Origin: Aeromicrobium sp.
GTDB lineage: Bacteria; Actinomycetota; Actinomycetes; Propionibacteriales; Nocardioidaceae
Assembly: GCF_014378035.1 (NCBI RefSeq)
Contig: NZ_JACMOM010000353.1
Span: 1-35,598 of the forward strand
Direction of reading: 5' to 3'
Length of the DNA stretch: 35,598 nucleotides
The notes beneath the pieces are model-generated. The model was not told where the DNA came from and ran no database searches. It saw only the letters and a list, made by a program, of their open reading frames with translations. This document shows, one piece after another, positions 15,434 through 24,456 of the stretch; position 1 is the stretch's first letter; each line of letters starts with the position of its first letter. Made by a program: the position numbers and the translations under genes.

Positions 15434-16819
15434 TCAGGGATGCGTCATGGACATGACGTCGAGCGCCTTGTCCAGGTCGGCCTCGGAGATGTCGCCCCGC
15501 TCGACGAAGCCGAGCTCGATGACGACCTGACGGATCGTCTTCTTCTCCTTCACTGACTGCTTGGCGACCTTGGACGCGCTCTCGTAGCCGATGAAGCGGT
15601 TGAGCGGTGTGGCCACCGACGGCGACGACTCGGCCAGGAACAGGCACCGCTCCTCGTCGGCGGTGATGCCGTCGATGCAGCGGTCGGCCAGCACGCGCGA
15701 CACGTTGCCGAGCAGGCGCATCGACTCGAGCAGGTTGCGGCCGATGACCGGCAGCATGACATTGAGCTCGAACGCACCGGAGGCCCCGGCAGTCGCGATC
15801 GTCGCATCGTTGCCGATGACCTGGGCGGCCACCATGAGCGCGGCCTCGGGCAGGACCGGGTTGACCTTGCCCGGCATGATGCTCGAGCCGGGCTGGAGGT
15901 CGGGCAGGTGGATCTCACCGAGACCCGTGCGCGGTCCTGAGCCCATCCACCGGAGGTCGTTGCAGATCTTCGTCAGGCTCACAGCGATGGTGCGCAGCTG
16001 GCCGGACATCTCGACGAGACCGTCACGGGCGCCCTGCGCCCCGAAGTGGTCGACCGCCTCGGTGACGGGAAGACCCGTGCCCGCCGCGAGGATCTCGATG
16101 ACGCGCTGCGGGAAGCCGGCAGGAGTGTTGATGCCGGTGCCGACGGCGGTGCCGCCCAGCGGGACCTCAGCCGTCCGCGGCAGCGATGCCTGGACCCTCT
16201 CGATGCCGCGGCGGATCTGCATGGCGTAGCCGCCGAACTCCTGGCCGAGGGTGACCGGAGTTGCGTCCATGAGGTGTGTGCGGCCCGACTTGACGACGCT
16301 GGCGAACTCGGCGGCCTTGGACTCCAGTGACGCCGCGAGGTGGTCGAGCGAGGGGATGAGCTCGAGGGTCGCGGAGGCGGTTGCGGCGACGTGGATCGAG
16401 GTCGGGAAGACGTCGTTGGACGACTGGCTCGCGTTGACGTGGTCGTTGGGGTGCACGTCGCTGCCCAGGATGCGGGTGGCGAGGGTGGCGACCACCTCGT
16501 TCATGTTCATGTTGCTCGAGGTGCCCGAACCGGTCTGGAAGACGTCGATCGGGAACTGCGCATCGTGCGCGCCGGTAGCGACGTCGTCGGCAGCAGCGAC
16601 GATGGCGTCGGCCATGTCCCTCTCGATGATGCCCAGCTCGGCGTTGGCCTTGGCACAAGCCGCCTTGATCTGCGCCAGGGCGCGGATCTGCGCGGGCTCG
16701 ATCGGGGTTCCGGAGATGGGAAAGTTCTCAACGGCGCGCTGTGTCTGTGCTCGCCACAATGCGTTGACGGGGACGCGGATCTCACCCATGGTGTCGTGCT
16801 CGATGCGGTATTCGGTCAT
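15434..16819 (-). CDS. fumC: Class II fumarate hydratase
   Basis: Interconverts fumarate and malate in the citric acid cycle; iron-independent cytosolic homotetramer. The product is 461 aa, normal for the family. The superfamily signature [11 protein letters not shown] lies at about 311-321 with catalytic serine at 312-313, the [17 protein letters not shown] block supplies the active-site histidine, and [14 protein letters not shown] is also present. The ATG at 16819 gives the normal N-terminus ([16 protein letters not shown]); the frame runs further to 17017 but only antisense to the next gene. There is no Shine-Dalgarno sequence; TATCGT lies 7 nt upstream of the ATG, so the mRNA is probably leaderless. 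It is divergent from the DUF6314 gene across 37 bp, and its stop faces the DUF2079 stop 22 bp away. Confidence 0.95.
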   Translation of the reverse strand: MTEYRIEHDTMGEIRVPVNALWRAQTQRAVENFPISGTPIEPAQIRALAQIKAACAKANAELGIIERDMADAIVAAADDVATGAHDAQFPIDVFQTGSGTSSNMNMNEVVATLATRILGSDVHPNDHVNASQSSNDVFPTSIHVAATASATLELIPSLDHLAASLESKAAEFASVVKSGRTHLMDATPVTLGQEFGGYAMQIRRGIERVQASLPRTAEVPLGGTAVGTGINTPAGFPQRVIEILAAGTGLPVTEAVDHFGAQGARDGLVEMSGQLRTIAVSLTKICNDLRWMGSGPRTGLGEIHLPDLQPGSSIMPGKVNPVLPEAALMVAAQVIGNDATIATAGASGAFELNVMLPVIGRNLLESMRLLGNVSRVLADRCIDGITADEERCLFLAESSPSVATPLNRFIGYESASKVAKQSVKEKKTIRQVVIELGFVERGDISEADLDKALDVMSMTHP

Positions 16820-16826
16820 GCCACGA

Positions 16827-16832
16827 ACGATA
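16827..16832 (-). promoter_or_regulatory. -10 element of fumC
   Basis: TATCGT on the minus strand ends 7 nt before the fumC ATG. It lies only 13 bp from the -10 of the divergent DUF6314 gene, so the two polymerase footprints would overlap. Confidence 0.5.
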
Positions 16833-16845
16833 GCGAGCACCGTCC

Positions 16846-16851
16846 TACCAT
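16846..16851 (+). promoter_or_regulatory. -10 element of the DUF6314 gene
   Basis: TACCAT ends 5 nt before the GTG at 16857. No ribosome-binding site with useful spacing is present. Confidence 0.45.
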
Positions 16852-16856
16852 GAGGT

Positions 16857-17282
16857 GTGCCCCTGCCGACCTCGCTCGATCCGCTGTCCCTGACGGGCAC
16901 GTGGGAGCTGGCCCGGGTCATCGACGACCACCTCGCGGACGAGGTGAGTCGGGTCGAGGGCTCGACCGGACTGACGGTCGAGGACGACGGCCGAATCCGC
17001 TGGGTCGAAAACGGCACGCTGTCCCGGCGAGGCGTCGAGCTGCCGGTCAGCAGGGTGCTGTTCCTCCAGCGGCGTGGGGAGCGTGGCTGGTTCGTGACGT
17101 TCGAGGACGGTCGCGACTTCCACCCGTGGCAGCCGGGGCACGCGGTCGAGCATCGCTGTGCGCCCGACCACTACGTCGGACTCGTCGAGGCCGCGGACGG
17201 CGGGGCGTGGAGGGTCACCTGGCGCGTGACCGGGCCGCGGAAGGACTACACGATGACGAGCACGCTCAGGCGGGGTAGATAG
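16857..17282 (+). CDS. DUF6314 family protein
   Basis: The product is 141 aa, soluble, with no signal peptide or membrane segment. Blocks I associate with DUF6314 are [15 protein letters not shown] near the start, [10 protein letters not shown] in the middle, [12 protein letters not shown], and a C-terminal [18 protein letters not shown]. The pattern suggests a small beta-barrel, lipocalin-like fold; that is inference. Function is unknown. The GTG at 16857 fits with a -10 at 16846. It overlaps the 3' end of modC on the other strand by 17 bp (17266-17282), so the two transcripts must overlap at their ends. Confidence 0.75.
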   Translation: MPLPTSLDPLSLTGTWELARVIDDHLADEVSRVEGSTGLTVEDDGRIRWVENGTLSRRGVELPVSRVLFLQRRGERGWFVTFEDGRDFHPWQPGHAVEHRCAPDHYVGLVEAADGGAWRVTWRVTGPRKDYTMTSTLRRGR

Positions 17283-18342
17283 ACACCCCGCTGGCCTTGA
17301 CCGAAAGATGCACGTGGGTGCCGGGCACGAGATCCAGCCCCGCGACGGCGGCGAGGGTCACGTCCGCGCTGAGGTGGTCGGTGCGGATCCGCATCTGCTC
17401 GCCGCGAGGTTCCAGCTCGCGGACCGTGGCGGCGAAGACGTTGCGAGGGCTGCCGGCCGGCGGCTTGGGGAACACACCGACCGAGCTCGGGCTGAACACC
17501 GCGACGGCCGAACGCCCGTCGGTGACTGGATCGTCCGACAAGCCCGAGACTGTGGCGCCCTCCGCCGTGCGAACCGCGCCGCCGACGGCCGTGCCCCGCA
17601 CCAGATTCAGCCCGGCGATGCTCGCTCCGAACCGGCTGCGGGGTCGCGCCAGCACCTCGGCGGTGGGCCCGGCCTCGACGAGGCGGCCGCCCTCCATCAC
17701 CAGGACCCGGTCGGCGAGCAGCAGGGCGTCCAGCACGTCGTGCGTGACGATGATGGTGGTGCGCCTGGCCAGGACACGCTTGAGCAGCTGCCTCATCGCG
17801 GGCACGACGGTGATGTCCAGGGCGGCCATGGGCTCGTCGAGCAGCAGCAGATGTGGCTCGGCGGTGACCGCCCGGGCGACCGCGATGCGCTGGGCCTGGC
17901 CGCCGGAGATCTGGGCCGGCTTGCGATCGGCCAGCTCGAGCGCATCGACCTCCTGCAACCACGTGCGAGCGGTGGCGCGGGCGGCCCGACGCGACCAGCC
18001 CGTGCTGCGTGGACCGAAGGCGACGTTGTCGAGCACGGTCAGGTGCGGGAACAGGAGCGGGTCCTGAGCCAGCAGCGCGATGCCGCGGGCGTGGGGCGGC
18101 GCCCACGAGCCTGTGCCGTCCAGGTCGTACAGGCAGGTGCCGTCGAGGGTGGCAGAGCCGTGGTCGGGTCGCAGGACTCCGGCGACGGCAGCCAGCACCG
18201 ACGACTTGCCGGCACCGTTCGGGCCGAGGATCGCGACCGTTTCGCCCCTCGCGACCTGCAGCGTGACGTCGACGTCACGATCGTCGAACGTCGCCCGGAC
18301 GTCGAGGCCGATCGTGTCGACGTGCACATTCCCGGGAGTCAC
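17266..18342 (-). CDS. modC: Molybdate ABC transporter ATP-binding protein
   Basis: Energises molybdate import. The product is 358 aa. All ATPase motifs are intact: Walker [11 protein letters not shown]-loop [14 protein letters not shown], signature ISGGQAQR, Walker [13 protein letters not shown] and H-loop VTHD. The C-terminal roughly 65 residues ([20 protein letters not shown] to the end) form a Mop/TOBE domain, the regulatory oxyanion-binding module. The start GTG at 18342 overlaps the modB stop (GTGA), marking it as third gene of the modABC set. Its 3' end overlaps the convergent DUF6314 gene by 17 bp. Specificity for molybdate (or tungstate) rests on the Mop domain and the neighbouring ModA and HTH-Mop regulator. 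Confidence 0.92.
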   Translation of the reverse strand: MTPGNVHVDTIGLDVRATFDDRDVDVTLQVARGETVAILGPNGAGKSSVLAAVAGVLRPDHGSATLDGTCLYDLDGTGSWAPPHARGIALLAQDPLLFPHLTVLDNVAFGPRSTGWSRRAARATARTWLQEVDALELADRKPAQISGGQAQRIAVARAVTAEPHLLLLDEPMAALDITVVPAMRQLLKRVLARRTTIIVTHDVLDALLLADRVLVMEGGRLVEAGPTAEVLARPRSRFGASIAGLNLVRGTAVGGAVRTAEGATVSGLSDDPVTDGRSAVAVFSPSSVGVFPKPPAGSPRNVFAATVRELEPRGEQMRIRTDHLSADVTLAAVAGLDLVPGTHVHLSVKASGVSIYPA

Positions 18343-19133
18343 AGCGGTGTGCTCCGCGAGCCGCGGACGAGACCGATGACCAGGACAGCGACGACCACCA
18401 GCACGAGCGAGAGGGCCACGGCGGCATCGGGGTCGGTCTCGCGCTGCAGGTAGATCTCGAGCGGCAGCGTCCGGGTGACACCTTCGAGACTGCCGGCGAA
18501 GGTGATCGTGGCTCCGAACTCACCGAGGGCCCTGGCGAAGGACAGCACCGCACCGGCGGTCAGTCCGGGTAGCACGAGTGGCAGGGTGACGCGCCTCAGG
18601 ACGGCCGTCGGCCGAGCGCCGAGGGTGGCCGCCACGACCTCATATCGCTCACCCGTCGTGCGCAGCGTGCCCTCGAGGCTCACCACCATGAAGGGGAGTG
18701 CGACGAACGTCTGGGCGATCACCACTGCCGTCGTGGAGAACGCGATCTGCAGGCCCAGCACGTCGAGCGTCTGGCCGAGCAGACCCTTGCGGCCGAACGT
18801 GTAGAGCAGGGCAATGCCGCCGACGACCGGCGGCAGGACGAGCGGCAGGAGGACGAACGAGCGAAGCAGCACCTGCCCGCGGAACGTGGTCCGGGCCAGC
18901 ACGAGTGCCATCGGCACGCCGAGCACGACGCAGAGCAGGGTGCTCATGGCAGACGTCCGCAGGCTCAGCTTCAGGGCGGCGGTCGACGAGTCCGACGAGA
19001 TCAACGTGAAGAACTGGCTCCACTCGACGCGGGACGCGATGGCCACGAGTGGGAGCACGATGAACAGTGCGCCCACGGCTGCCGGGGCAAACACCCATCG
19101 TGGGATACCGGAGTCTCGCAGCGGGGAGGCCAT
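18339..19133 (-). CDS. modB: Molybdate ABC transporter permease
   Basis: The product is 264 aa, with five to six transmembrane segments. The ATPase-contact loop is [20 protein letters not shown], with the EAA-type Gly and LP, and [21 protein letters not shown] follows; the ALGEFGA block is typical of ModB/CysT permeases. The ATG at 19133 lies 1 nt after the modA stop (TGACATG) and gives the sequence [16 protein letters not shown]; the longer frame to 19193 lies within modA and is rejected. It overlaps modC by 4 nt. Confidence 0.92.
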   Translation of the reverse strand: MASPLRDSGIPRWVFAPAAVGALFIVLPLVAIASRVEWSQFFTLISSDSSTAALKLSLRTSAMSTLLCVVLGVPMALVLARTTFRGQVLLRSFVLLPLVLPPVVGGIALLYTFGRKGLLGQTLDVLGLQIAFSTTAVVIAQTFVALPFMVVSLEGTLRTTGERYEVVAATLGARPTAVLRRVTLPLVLPGLTAGAVLSFARALGEFGATITFAGSLEGVTRTLPLEIYLQRETDPDAAVALSLVLVVVAVLVIGLVRGSRSTPL

Positions 19134-19134
19134 G

Positions 19135-19917
19135 TCAGGGCTTGGCGAACCCGGCCGCCTCCAGCACGGCCTGTCCTTCGGGGCCCGCGACATAGGCGGC
19201 GAATGCCTTGGCGACGGCCATGTTGTCGCTCCCCGACAGTGCGGCGATGGGGTAGGTGTTGACGGCCTTGGCCGCCTGGGGGAACTTCAGGCCGAGAACC
19301 TTCGGGCCAGCCGCCTGGACGTCGGTGGCGTAGACGAGGCCGGCATCGGCCTCGCCCGAGGTGACCTTGCCGAGCACGTCGGTGACGGACTGCTCCTCGC
19401 TGACCGGCTTGATGTCGATCCCGGAGGCTGCCTCGACCTTCTGCGCCGCGGCCCCGCACGGCACCTCGGGCGCGCACAGAACAACCTTCACGCCCGTTTT
19501 GGCGAGGCTGTCGAGCGACTCGATCCGGGCGGGATTGTCGGGCGGTGTGGCGATCTCGAGAGTGTTCTTCGCAAAATCCACCGGTGTGCCCTTGACGAGA
19601 TCCTCACCGGTGGCCTTGTCCATGTTCTTGGTGTCGGCGGACGCGAACACGTCTGCTGGCGCGCCCTGCTGGATCTGGGTCACGAGGTCCGCCGAGCCGG
19701 CGAAGTTGAAGGTCACGGTCACACCGGGGTTGGCAGCCTCGAACTGCTTGCCGATCTCGGTGAAGGTGCCGGTCAGGGAGGCCGCAGCGAACACCGTGAG
19801 GGTTGTCCTCGTGGCCGGGGCAGATGTTGTTGCACCGCCGGAAGATGCGTCCGATCCGCAGGCGGCAGTCGTGCCGAGGAGAAGGGCGATCGCGGTGGTG
19901 GCGACGAGACGATTCAT
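19135..19917 (-). CDS. modA: Molybdate-binding lipoprotein
   Basis: Periplasm-equivalent binding protein for molybdate, anchored as a lipoprotein. The product is 260 aa with signal and lipobox ending at C20 (GTTAACG), then a Ser/Thr/Ala-rich linker. The mature domain opens [20 protein letters not shown], the typical ModA start in which the serine and the following region bind the oxyanion, and includes [20 protein letters not shown]. The ATG at 19917 has AAGGA upstream and overlaps the stop of the HTH-Mop regulator in ATGA, so the regulator and the transporter are translated together. Confidence 0.93.
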   Translation of the reverse strand: MNRLVATTAIALLLGTTAACGSDASSGGATTSAPATRTTLTVFAAASLTGTFTEIGKQFEAANPGVTVTFNFAGSADLVTQIQQGAPADVFASADTKNMDKATGEDLVKGTPVDFAKNTLEIATPPDNPARIESLDSLAKTGVKVVLCAPEVPCGAAAQKVEAASGIDIKPVSEEQSVTDVLGKVTSGEADAGLVYATDVQAAGPKVLGLKFPQAAKAVNTYPIAALSGSDNMAVAKAFAAYVAGPEGQAVLEAAGFAKP

Positions 19918-20318
19918 GGGGGTCCTTCACGACTCTCGATGATGACGTTGGTGGACTTGATGACCGCGACAGCAACGGACCCCGGTTCGAGGCCGAGCTC
20001 TGACACGGCTTCGCTGCTCATGAGCGAGACGACACGAAAAGGCCCGCACTGCATCTCGACCTGGGCCATCACGGTGTCGGCCTTGACGGCCGTCACGAGC
20101 CCGACGAAGCGGTTGCGTGCGGAGCTGGCCGACCCGGCGGCCCCGGGCACGGACCGTGCCTGCCCCTTGGCGAACTCCGCGAGCGCGCGCCCCTCGATCG
20201 CCATCCGGCCAGCCGCATCGGTGACCGACGGCAGCGAGCCGCCACTGATCCATCGGCGGACGGTGTCATCACTGACCCCGAGGAAACCCGCGGCATCAGA
20301 AACCCGCACGTGCGACAT
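19914..20318 (-). CDS. HTH-Mop molybdate-responsive regulator heading the mod operon
   Basis: The product is 134 aa. Residues 4-45 look like a MerR/excisionase-type winged helix (VRVSDAAGFLGVSDDTVRRW). About 68-131 is a single Mop/TOBE domain (NRFVGLVTAVKADTVMAQVE through VIKSTNVIIES) that would bind molybdate. This is a short alternative to classical ModE, which has a LysR-like winged helix plus two Mop domains. Role inferred: molybdate-dependent control of modABC, perhaps autoregulation. It is the first gene of the operon, overlaps modA as ATGA, and has TAGTGT 7 nt before its ATG, so its mRNA may be leaderless. It could instead be a molybdate storage/binding protein with a vestigial HTH. 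Confidence 0.8.
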   Translation of the reverse strand: MSHVRVSDAAGFLGVSDDTVRRWISGGSLPSVTDAAGRMAIEGRALAEFAKGQARSVPGAAGSASSARNRFVGLVTAVKADTVMAQVEMQCGPFRVVSLMSSEAVSELGLEPGSVAVAVIKSTNVIIESREGPP

Positions 20319-20325
20319 GTCAGAG

Positions 20326-20331
20326 ACACTA
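20326..20331 (-). promoter_or_regulatory. -10 element of the mod operon
   Basis: TAGTGT on the minus strand ends 7 nt before the regulator ATG. Upstream, CGAT-9-ATCG around 20335-20355 is a weak inverted repeat that might be an operator; support is slight. Confidence 0.4.
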
Positions 20332-20386
20332 CGGCACGATGTGCGGCTTATCGCTTTAAGACCCCCCGCAGATACGGAAAAGATTG

Positions 20387-21286
20387 TCAGCGTGGGACTG
20401 CGCGCTCCGCGGTACGCACGATGGCGTCGATGTAGGTGTCGTAGAGCTGCACGGGAAGGTCGTGCGCCATGCCAGCGATCTCGAGGTGCTCGGCACCGGG
20501 GATGGCCCCGGCCGTGGCCCTGCCGCCGGAGCGGTGCACGAGGGGGTCGCTCAGCCCGTGGATCACCGTGACGGGAAGGTCGAGCCCGGCGAGGTCCTTG
20601 GTGCGGTCGGTCTGCGTCAGGACGGCCATCATGTGGCGGGCGACACCGCTGGCGGTCCATCCGCGGTCGTAGGTCTCGTAGGCGCGGGCGCGGGAGGCAT
20701 CCTCGTCGGAGGGGAAGGCCGGGGAGCCGATGACCGCCGACGTCCGCAGCGACCTCTCGACATAGGAGTCGCGGGTGCGTCCGGCCGAGGCGAGCATCGC
20801 GGGGATGACCCGCGGGTGCTGGAACCCCACGGTCCGCCGTCCGGTCGACGACATGATCGACGTCATCGAGAGCGCTCGTTCGGGATGCGCGATCGCCATC
20901 GTCTGCACGATCATGCCGCCCATCGAGACCCCGGTGAGATGGGCCTGCTCGATGCCGAGGTGGTCGAGCAGCCCGAAGGCGTCGCCAGCCAGGTCGTCGA
21001 GGCTGTAGGGAGCTTTGCCGAGCCCGACGAAGGCGCGCACGACATCGGTCTTGCCGACCTTGTGCTGGCGCAGCTTGGTCGATCGTCCGGTGTCGCGGTT
21101 GTCGTAGCGGATCACGAGGTAGCCCCGCGATGCGAGGCGCTCACAGAACTCGCTGCTCCACCACCCCATGGGGCCTCCGAGGCCCATGACCAGCAGGACC
21201 GCCGGGTCGTCGGCCGTGCCGAATGTCTCGTAGCAGAGGTCGATGCCCGAGGGCAGGCTCGCGAACTGTTCGCCGGAGGTTGCCAT
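20387..21286 (-). CDS. Alpha/beta hydrolase
   Basis: The product is 299 aa, a single alpha/beta-hydrolase domain without signal peptide. The nucleophile elbow is GVSMGG with S121, the acid is probably the Asp in HGLSDPLV, and the histidine is in GMAHDLP near residue 272. The oxyanion-side MGLGGPMG block is near 34-41. The shape resembles esterases/lipases and the DnrP/RdmC aclacinomycin methylesterase-like group, but the substrate cannot be named. The ATG at 21286 is 1 nt after the glpX stop (TGAGATG), so it is cotranscribed and probably coupled with glpX. It is 68 bp upstream of the mod operon on the same strand. Confidence 0.85.
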   Translation of the reverse strand: MATSGEQFASLPSGIDLCYETFGTADDPAVLLVMGLGGPMGWWSSEFCERLASRGYLVIRYDNRDTGRSTKLRQHKVGKTDVVRAFVGLGKAPYSLDDLAGDAFGLLDHLGIEQAHLTGVSMGGMIVQTMAIAHPERALSMTSIMSSTGRRTVGFQHPRVIPAMLASAGRTRDSYVERSLRTSAVIGSPAFPSDEDASRARAYETYDRGWTASGVARHMMAVLTQTDRTKDLAGLDLPVTVIHGLSDPLVHRSGGRATAGAIPGAEHLEIAGMAHDLPVQLYDTYIDAIVRTAERAVPR

Positions 21287-21287
21287 C

Positions 21288-22295
21288 TCAGTGCTCGTAG
21301 TCGATCGAGGAGTAGGCCTTCAGCTTGCCGAGCTGGTGCTCGCTGGAGATCTTGCGGATCGTCCCGCTGCGCGAGCGCATGACTATCGACTCGGTGTAAG
21401 CCTTGCCCGCGCCGTAGCGGACCCCGTGCATGAGCTCGCCGTCGGTGATGCCGGTCGCGACGAAGAAGCAGTCGTCGGCGTTGACGAGGTCGTTGGTGGA
21501 CAGCACTCGGTCGAGGTCGTGGCCCGCGTCGATCGCACGCTGGCGCTCGTCGTCGTCGACCGGCCACAGCTTGCCCTGGATGATCCCGCCGATCGCCTTG
21601 ATGGCGCACGCCGTGATGATTCCCTCGGGGGTGCCTCCGACGCCGACGAGCAGGTCGACGCCCGTGTCGGGCCGTGCTGCCGTGATGCCGCCGGCGACAT
21701 CGCCGTCGATGATGAACTTGATGCGGGCCCCGGCGGCGCGGATCTCATCGACCAGCCCTTGGTGTCGGGGACGGTCGAGCACGCAGACCGTGACGTCGCT
21801 GATCGAGATGCCCTTGGCTTTCGCGACGAGGGCGATGTTCTCGGCGACCGGGAGCCTGATGTCGACGACGTCGGCGGGCTCGGGCCCGGCGATGAGCTTC
21901 TCCATGTAGAACACTGCCGACGGGTCGTACATCGAGCCGCGGGGCGCCACCGCCATGACCGACACGGCGTTGGGCAGGCTCTTGGCGGTCAGGGTGGTGC
22001 CGTCGATCGGGTCGACGGCGACGTCGCACTCCGGACCCGTTCCGTCACCGACCTGCTCACCGTTGAACAACATCGGCGCCTCGTCCTTCTCGCCCTCGCC
22101 GATGACCACGACGCCGTTCATCTGCACGGTGTTGATGAGGGTGCGCATGGCGTTGACGGCGACTCCGTCGGCACCGTTCTTGTCACCGCGACCGACCCAG
22201 CGGCCTGCGGCCATGGCTCCGGCCTCGGTCACGCGGACCAGGTCGAGGGCGAGGTTGCGGTCGGGCGCCTGGGCGGCGGGCTGAAGGCTGTCCAC
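21288..22295 (-). CDS. glpX: Fructose-1,6-bisphosphatase class II
   Basis: Hydrolyses fructose-1,6-bisphosphate to fructose-6-phosphate, the committed step of gluconeogenesis. The product is 335 aa, normal for GlpX. Metal-binding and catalytic blocks are [13 protein letters not shown] and [13 protein letters not shown] (the lithium-sensitive phosphatase motif), with [20 protein letters not shown] further on. The start is GTG at 22295, preceded by TAGGAT exactly 6 nt upstream and no Shine-Dalgarno sequence, so it is probably leaderless. It leads a two-gene unit with the alpha/beta hydrolase and is divergent from DUF4245, as in the mycobacterial Rv1099c-Rv1100 pair (from memory). Confidence 0.95.
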   Translation of the reverse strand: MDSLQPAAQAPDRNLALDLVRVTEAGAMAAGRWVGRGDKNGADGVAVNAMRTLINTVQMNGVVVIGEGEKDEAPMLFNGEQVGDGTGPECDVAVDPIDGTTLTAKSLPNAVSVMAVAPRGSMYDPSAVFYMEKLIAGPEPADVVDIRLPVAENIALVAKAKGISISDVTVCVLDRPRHQGLVDEIRAAGARIKFIIDGDVAGGITAARPDTGVDLLVGVGGTPEGIITACAIKAIGGIIQGKLWPVDDDERQRAIDAGHDLDRVLSTNDLVNADDCFFVATGITDGELMHGVRYGAGKAYTESIVMRSRSGTIRKISSEHQLGKLKAYSSIDYEH

Positions 22296-22301
22296 GCGGG
22301 C

Positions 22302-22307
22302 ATCCTA
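22302..22307 (-). promoter_or_regulatory. -10 element of glpX
   Basis: TAGGAT on the minus strand ends 6 nt before the GTG at 22295. Confidence 0.55.
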
Positions 22308-22382
22308 CCTGTCGGGTTCTCGGGTGCGCCCGGCATCGGGAGGTGTGCGCCGTCACGGATCGCCGAGGCGTCAGCGGCCCCG

Positions 22383-22388
22383 TAGGCT
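22383..22388 (+). promoter_or_regulatory. -10 element of the DUF4245 gene
   Basis: TAGGCT lies 28 nt before the ATG at 22417, and GAGAGGA sits at normal ribosome-binding distance, so this unit looks leadered, in contrast to divergent glpX. Confidence 0.45.
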
Positions 22389-22416
22389 TGGCCTGGCGTG
22401 AGGTGAGAGGACGGAC

Positions 22417-22941
22417 ATGAGCACGACTCGATCGACACGGGGAAACCCGTCGATGGGTGACATCCTGCGCTCGATGGCCGTGATCGCGTTGATCGTCCTG
22501 GCGATCTACGGGATCGGCAAGCTGTTCACGACCTCGCCCGGCGACCAGACCAGGGCCGTCGACTACGTCCAGACGGTCGAGCAGGCCCGCCCGTCAGCCG
22601 GCTTCGCGCTGCTCGCCCCGGCCGCGTTACCGGCAGGGTGGAAGGCGACGTCGGCCCGCTTCGACCCCGCCGCCTGGCACCTTGGCGTGCTGACCGACGA
22701 CAAGGACTACATCGGGCTCGAGCAGGTCACGTTGAGCGTCGACCGTGCGGTGACCCGATTCGCCGACGGCAGCACGGCGGGCGGGACGGCCGACATCGCC
22801 GGCAGCACCTGGACGGTGCGCAACGGCCCCAGGGGACGCCTCACGTTGGTGCGTCATGAGGGCGAGCTCACGACGTTGATCAACGCGACGGCTCCGCGAG
22901 CCGTGGTCGAGAGCTATGTCGCGTCGTTGTCGACGTCGTGA
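22417..22941 (+). CDS. DUF4245 family membrane-anchored protein
   Basis: The product is 174 aa: a short cytoplasmic N-terminus, one membrane segment at about 16-34 (SMAVIALIVLAIYGIGKLF), then an extracytoplasmic domain of about 135 residues. The LPAGWKATSARFDPAAWHLG block and the final roughly 20 residues fit DUF4245. The function is unknown; the family sits beside glpX in many actinobacteria (Rv1100 in M. tuberculosis, from memory). The ATG at 22417 has GAGAGGA upstream. The last 28 bp overlap the 3' end of xseB on the opposite strand. Confidence 0.85.
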   Translation: MSTTRSTRGNPSMGDILRSMAVIALIVLAIYGIGKLFTTSPGDQTRAVDYVQTVEQARPSAGFALLAPAALPAGWKATSARFDPAAWHLGVLTDDKDYIGLEQVTLSVDRAVTRFADGSTAGGTADIAGSTWTVRNGPRGRLTLVRHEGELTTLINATAPRAVVESYVASLSTS

Positions 22942-23153
22942 GCAGGTGCGCCGGCTTCTGCCGCCGCGGCCAGGCGTGAGCGAGCGCCGTCGAGCCATTG
23001 CTGACAGATCGTGGCGAGCAGCTCGCCGCGCTCCCACAGGGCGAGTGACTCGTCGAGGCTCGTCCCACCCACCTCGAGCTTCTGCACGACGGCGATGAGC
23101 TCGTCGCGGGCCTGCTCGTAGGGAATGTCGGGCGTGGGTGCGGCGTCAGCCAT
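22914..23153 (-). CDS. xseB: Exodeoxyribonuclease VII small subunit
   Basis: The small subunit forms a coiled-coil bundle around XseA in the ExoVII complex, which degrades single-stranded DNA. The product is 79 aa, the normal size. The family pattern YEQARDELIAVVQKLEVGG and SLDESLALWERGELL is clear, with a variable C-terminal tail. The ATG at 23153 overlaps the xseA stop by 8 nt, indicating translational coupling. The 3' end overlaps the convergent DUF4245 gene by 28 bp. Confidence 0.93.
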   Translation of the reverse strand: MADAAPTPDIPYEQARDELIAVVQKLEVGGTSLDESLALWERGELLATICQQWLDGARSRLAAAAEAGAPAHDVDNDAT

Positions 23154-24381
23154 GGAGTGCCTTCTTGCTGGACGGGGAAACAGTGAGCGTGCGTAGGCCG
23201 ATCGATCCGTCGGTCACGCGAAGGGTGATGTCGGTGTCGACAGCGACCTGGCTGATCGAGGTGATGACAGTGCCGTCGGTGAGCTGGGCGACGGAGTAGC
23301 CCCGCTCGAGCGTGGCCAGCGGTGACAGCGCGCGGACCCGGGCGAGATGGTGCCCGATCTCGTCGCCCGCGCGTTCGAGGCGGTGGCCGAGCGAGCGGCG
23401 GGCGCGGTCGCGGGACTCGTGGATGACGCTCTGCTGAGCGTCGACGAGGGTGGCAGGGCTGGCGAGCACGGGGCGTGAACGGATGGCGGCGAGCCCGCGG
23501 ACCTCTCGCTCGAGCATCGCCCTGACGGCCAGAGTTGCCCGCTCGCGCATGGCTGCCACGCCGACGAGCTCTTCGTGCACGTCGGGCACGATGCGTTTGG
23601 CGGCGTCGGTGGGGGTGGAGGCGCGCAGGTCGGCGACGAGGTCGAGCAGGGGGGTGTCGGGCTCGTGTCCGATGGCGCTGACGACGGGGGTCGGACAGGC
23701 GAACACCGCCCGGATGAGGCCCTCGTCGGAGAACGGCAGCAGGTCTTCGACCGAACCACCGCCTCGGGCGATGACGATGAGGTCGACGGTGTCGTCTGTC
23801 GACAGCTCGTGAAGTGCACGCATGACGTCGCGCGCGGAATCGTTGCCTTGCACGAGGGCGTGGCGGACCACGAACCGGACCTCGGGCCACCTCAGCCGCG
23901 CATTCTGCAGGATGTCGCGCTCGGCAGCAGAGTTCTTGCCGGTGATGAGACCGATGCCGCGAGGCAGTACCGGAAGGCGCTTCTTGAGCCTCGGGTCGAA
24001 CAGGCCCTCGGCGGCGAGCAGCTGCTTGCGCCGTTCGAGCTGGGCGAGCAGCTCACCTTCACCCTGGGGCCGGATCTCGCGCAGGTCGAGAGACAGCGAG
24101 CCGCGCGGAGCGTAGAACGAAGGCTTGGCGTGCGCCACGACCCTCGAGCCCTCCGTGACGGGCACGGGGGAGACGTCGAGCACGCTGACGTGGCATGTGG
24201 CGTCGATCGAGATCTTGGCCTCGAGGTCACGCAGCTTGAGGAAGCACATGCCCTGGCGACGAGTCAGCTGGGCGATCTCCGCCTCTACCCACACGAGCCC
24301 GAGCCGGCCGATGTAGCCGTCGAGCAGCTGCGAGATCTGTCGCAGCGGTGCCGGCGTCTCTGCGCTCGTCTCCAGGGCCAT
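23146..24381 (-). CDS. xseA: Exodeoxyribonuclease VII large subunit
   Basis: Catalytic subunit of ExoVII, which processes single-stranded DNA ends in repair. The product is 411 aa. The N-terminal OB-fold (about 10-110) includes ISQLLDGYIGRLGLVWVEAE and LRDLEAKISID. The catalytic domain shows GLITGKNSAAERDI, RGGGSVEDLLPFSDE and SAIGHEPDTPLLDLVAD; the central coiled-coil region is Arg/Ala-rich. The ATG at 24381 has no Shine-Dalgarno sequence but TAGGGT exactly 6 nt upstream, so a leaderless mRNA is likely. A perfect 7-2-7 palindrome sits just upstream of that -10. xseB follows with an 8-nt overlap. Confidence 0.95.
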   Translation of the reverse strand: MALETSAETPAPLRQISQLLDGYIGRLGLVWVEAEIAQLTRRQGMCFLKLRDLEAKISIDATCHVSVLDVSPVPVTEGSRVVAHAKPSFYAPRGSLSLDLREIRPQGEGELLAQLERRKQLLAAEGLFDPRLKKRLPVLPRGIGLITGKNSAAERDILQNARLRWPEVRFVVRHALVQGNDSARDVMRALHELSTDDTVDLIVIARGGGSVEDLLPFSDEGLIRAVFACPTPVVSAIGHEPDTPLLDLVADLRASTPTDAAKRIVPDVHEELVGVAAMRERATLAVRAMLEREVRGLAAIRSRPVLASPATLVDAQQSVIHESRDRARRSLGHRLERAGDEIGHHLARVRALSPLATLERGYSVAQLTDGTVITSISQVAVDTDITLRVTDGSIGLRTLTVSPSSKKALHG

Positions 24382-24387
24382 ACCGAC

Positions 24388-24393
24388 ACCCTA
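24388..24393 (-). promoter_or_regulatory. -10 element of xseAB
   Basis: TAGGGT on the minus strand ends 6 nt before the xseA ATG. Confidence 0.55.
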
Positions 24394-24403
24394 GGGTGCC
24401 CAG

Positions 24404-24419
24404 GTGACAGTGCTGTCAC
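24404..24419. promoter_or_regulatory. Palindromic operator candidate upstream of xseA
   Basis: GTGACAG-TG-CTGTCAC is a perfect 7-2-7 inverted repeat. If xseA starts transcription at its ATG, the site covers -23 to -38, over the -35 region, where a bound protein would block or replace sigma contact. The same GTGAC-N6-GTCAC frame recurs at 28259-28274. Confidence 0.5.
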
Positions 24420-24456
24420 TCGTGGCGGCGGCCTGCGACCGGAAGGCGCTGCTCTC

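Noticed and set aside
24404-24419. CRP/cAMP-receptor site or LexA box
   Set aside because: The half-site spacing is 2 bp too wide for the CRP family and the sequence lacks the SOS-box pattern.
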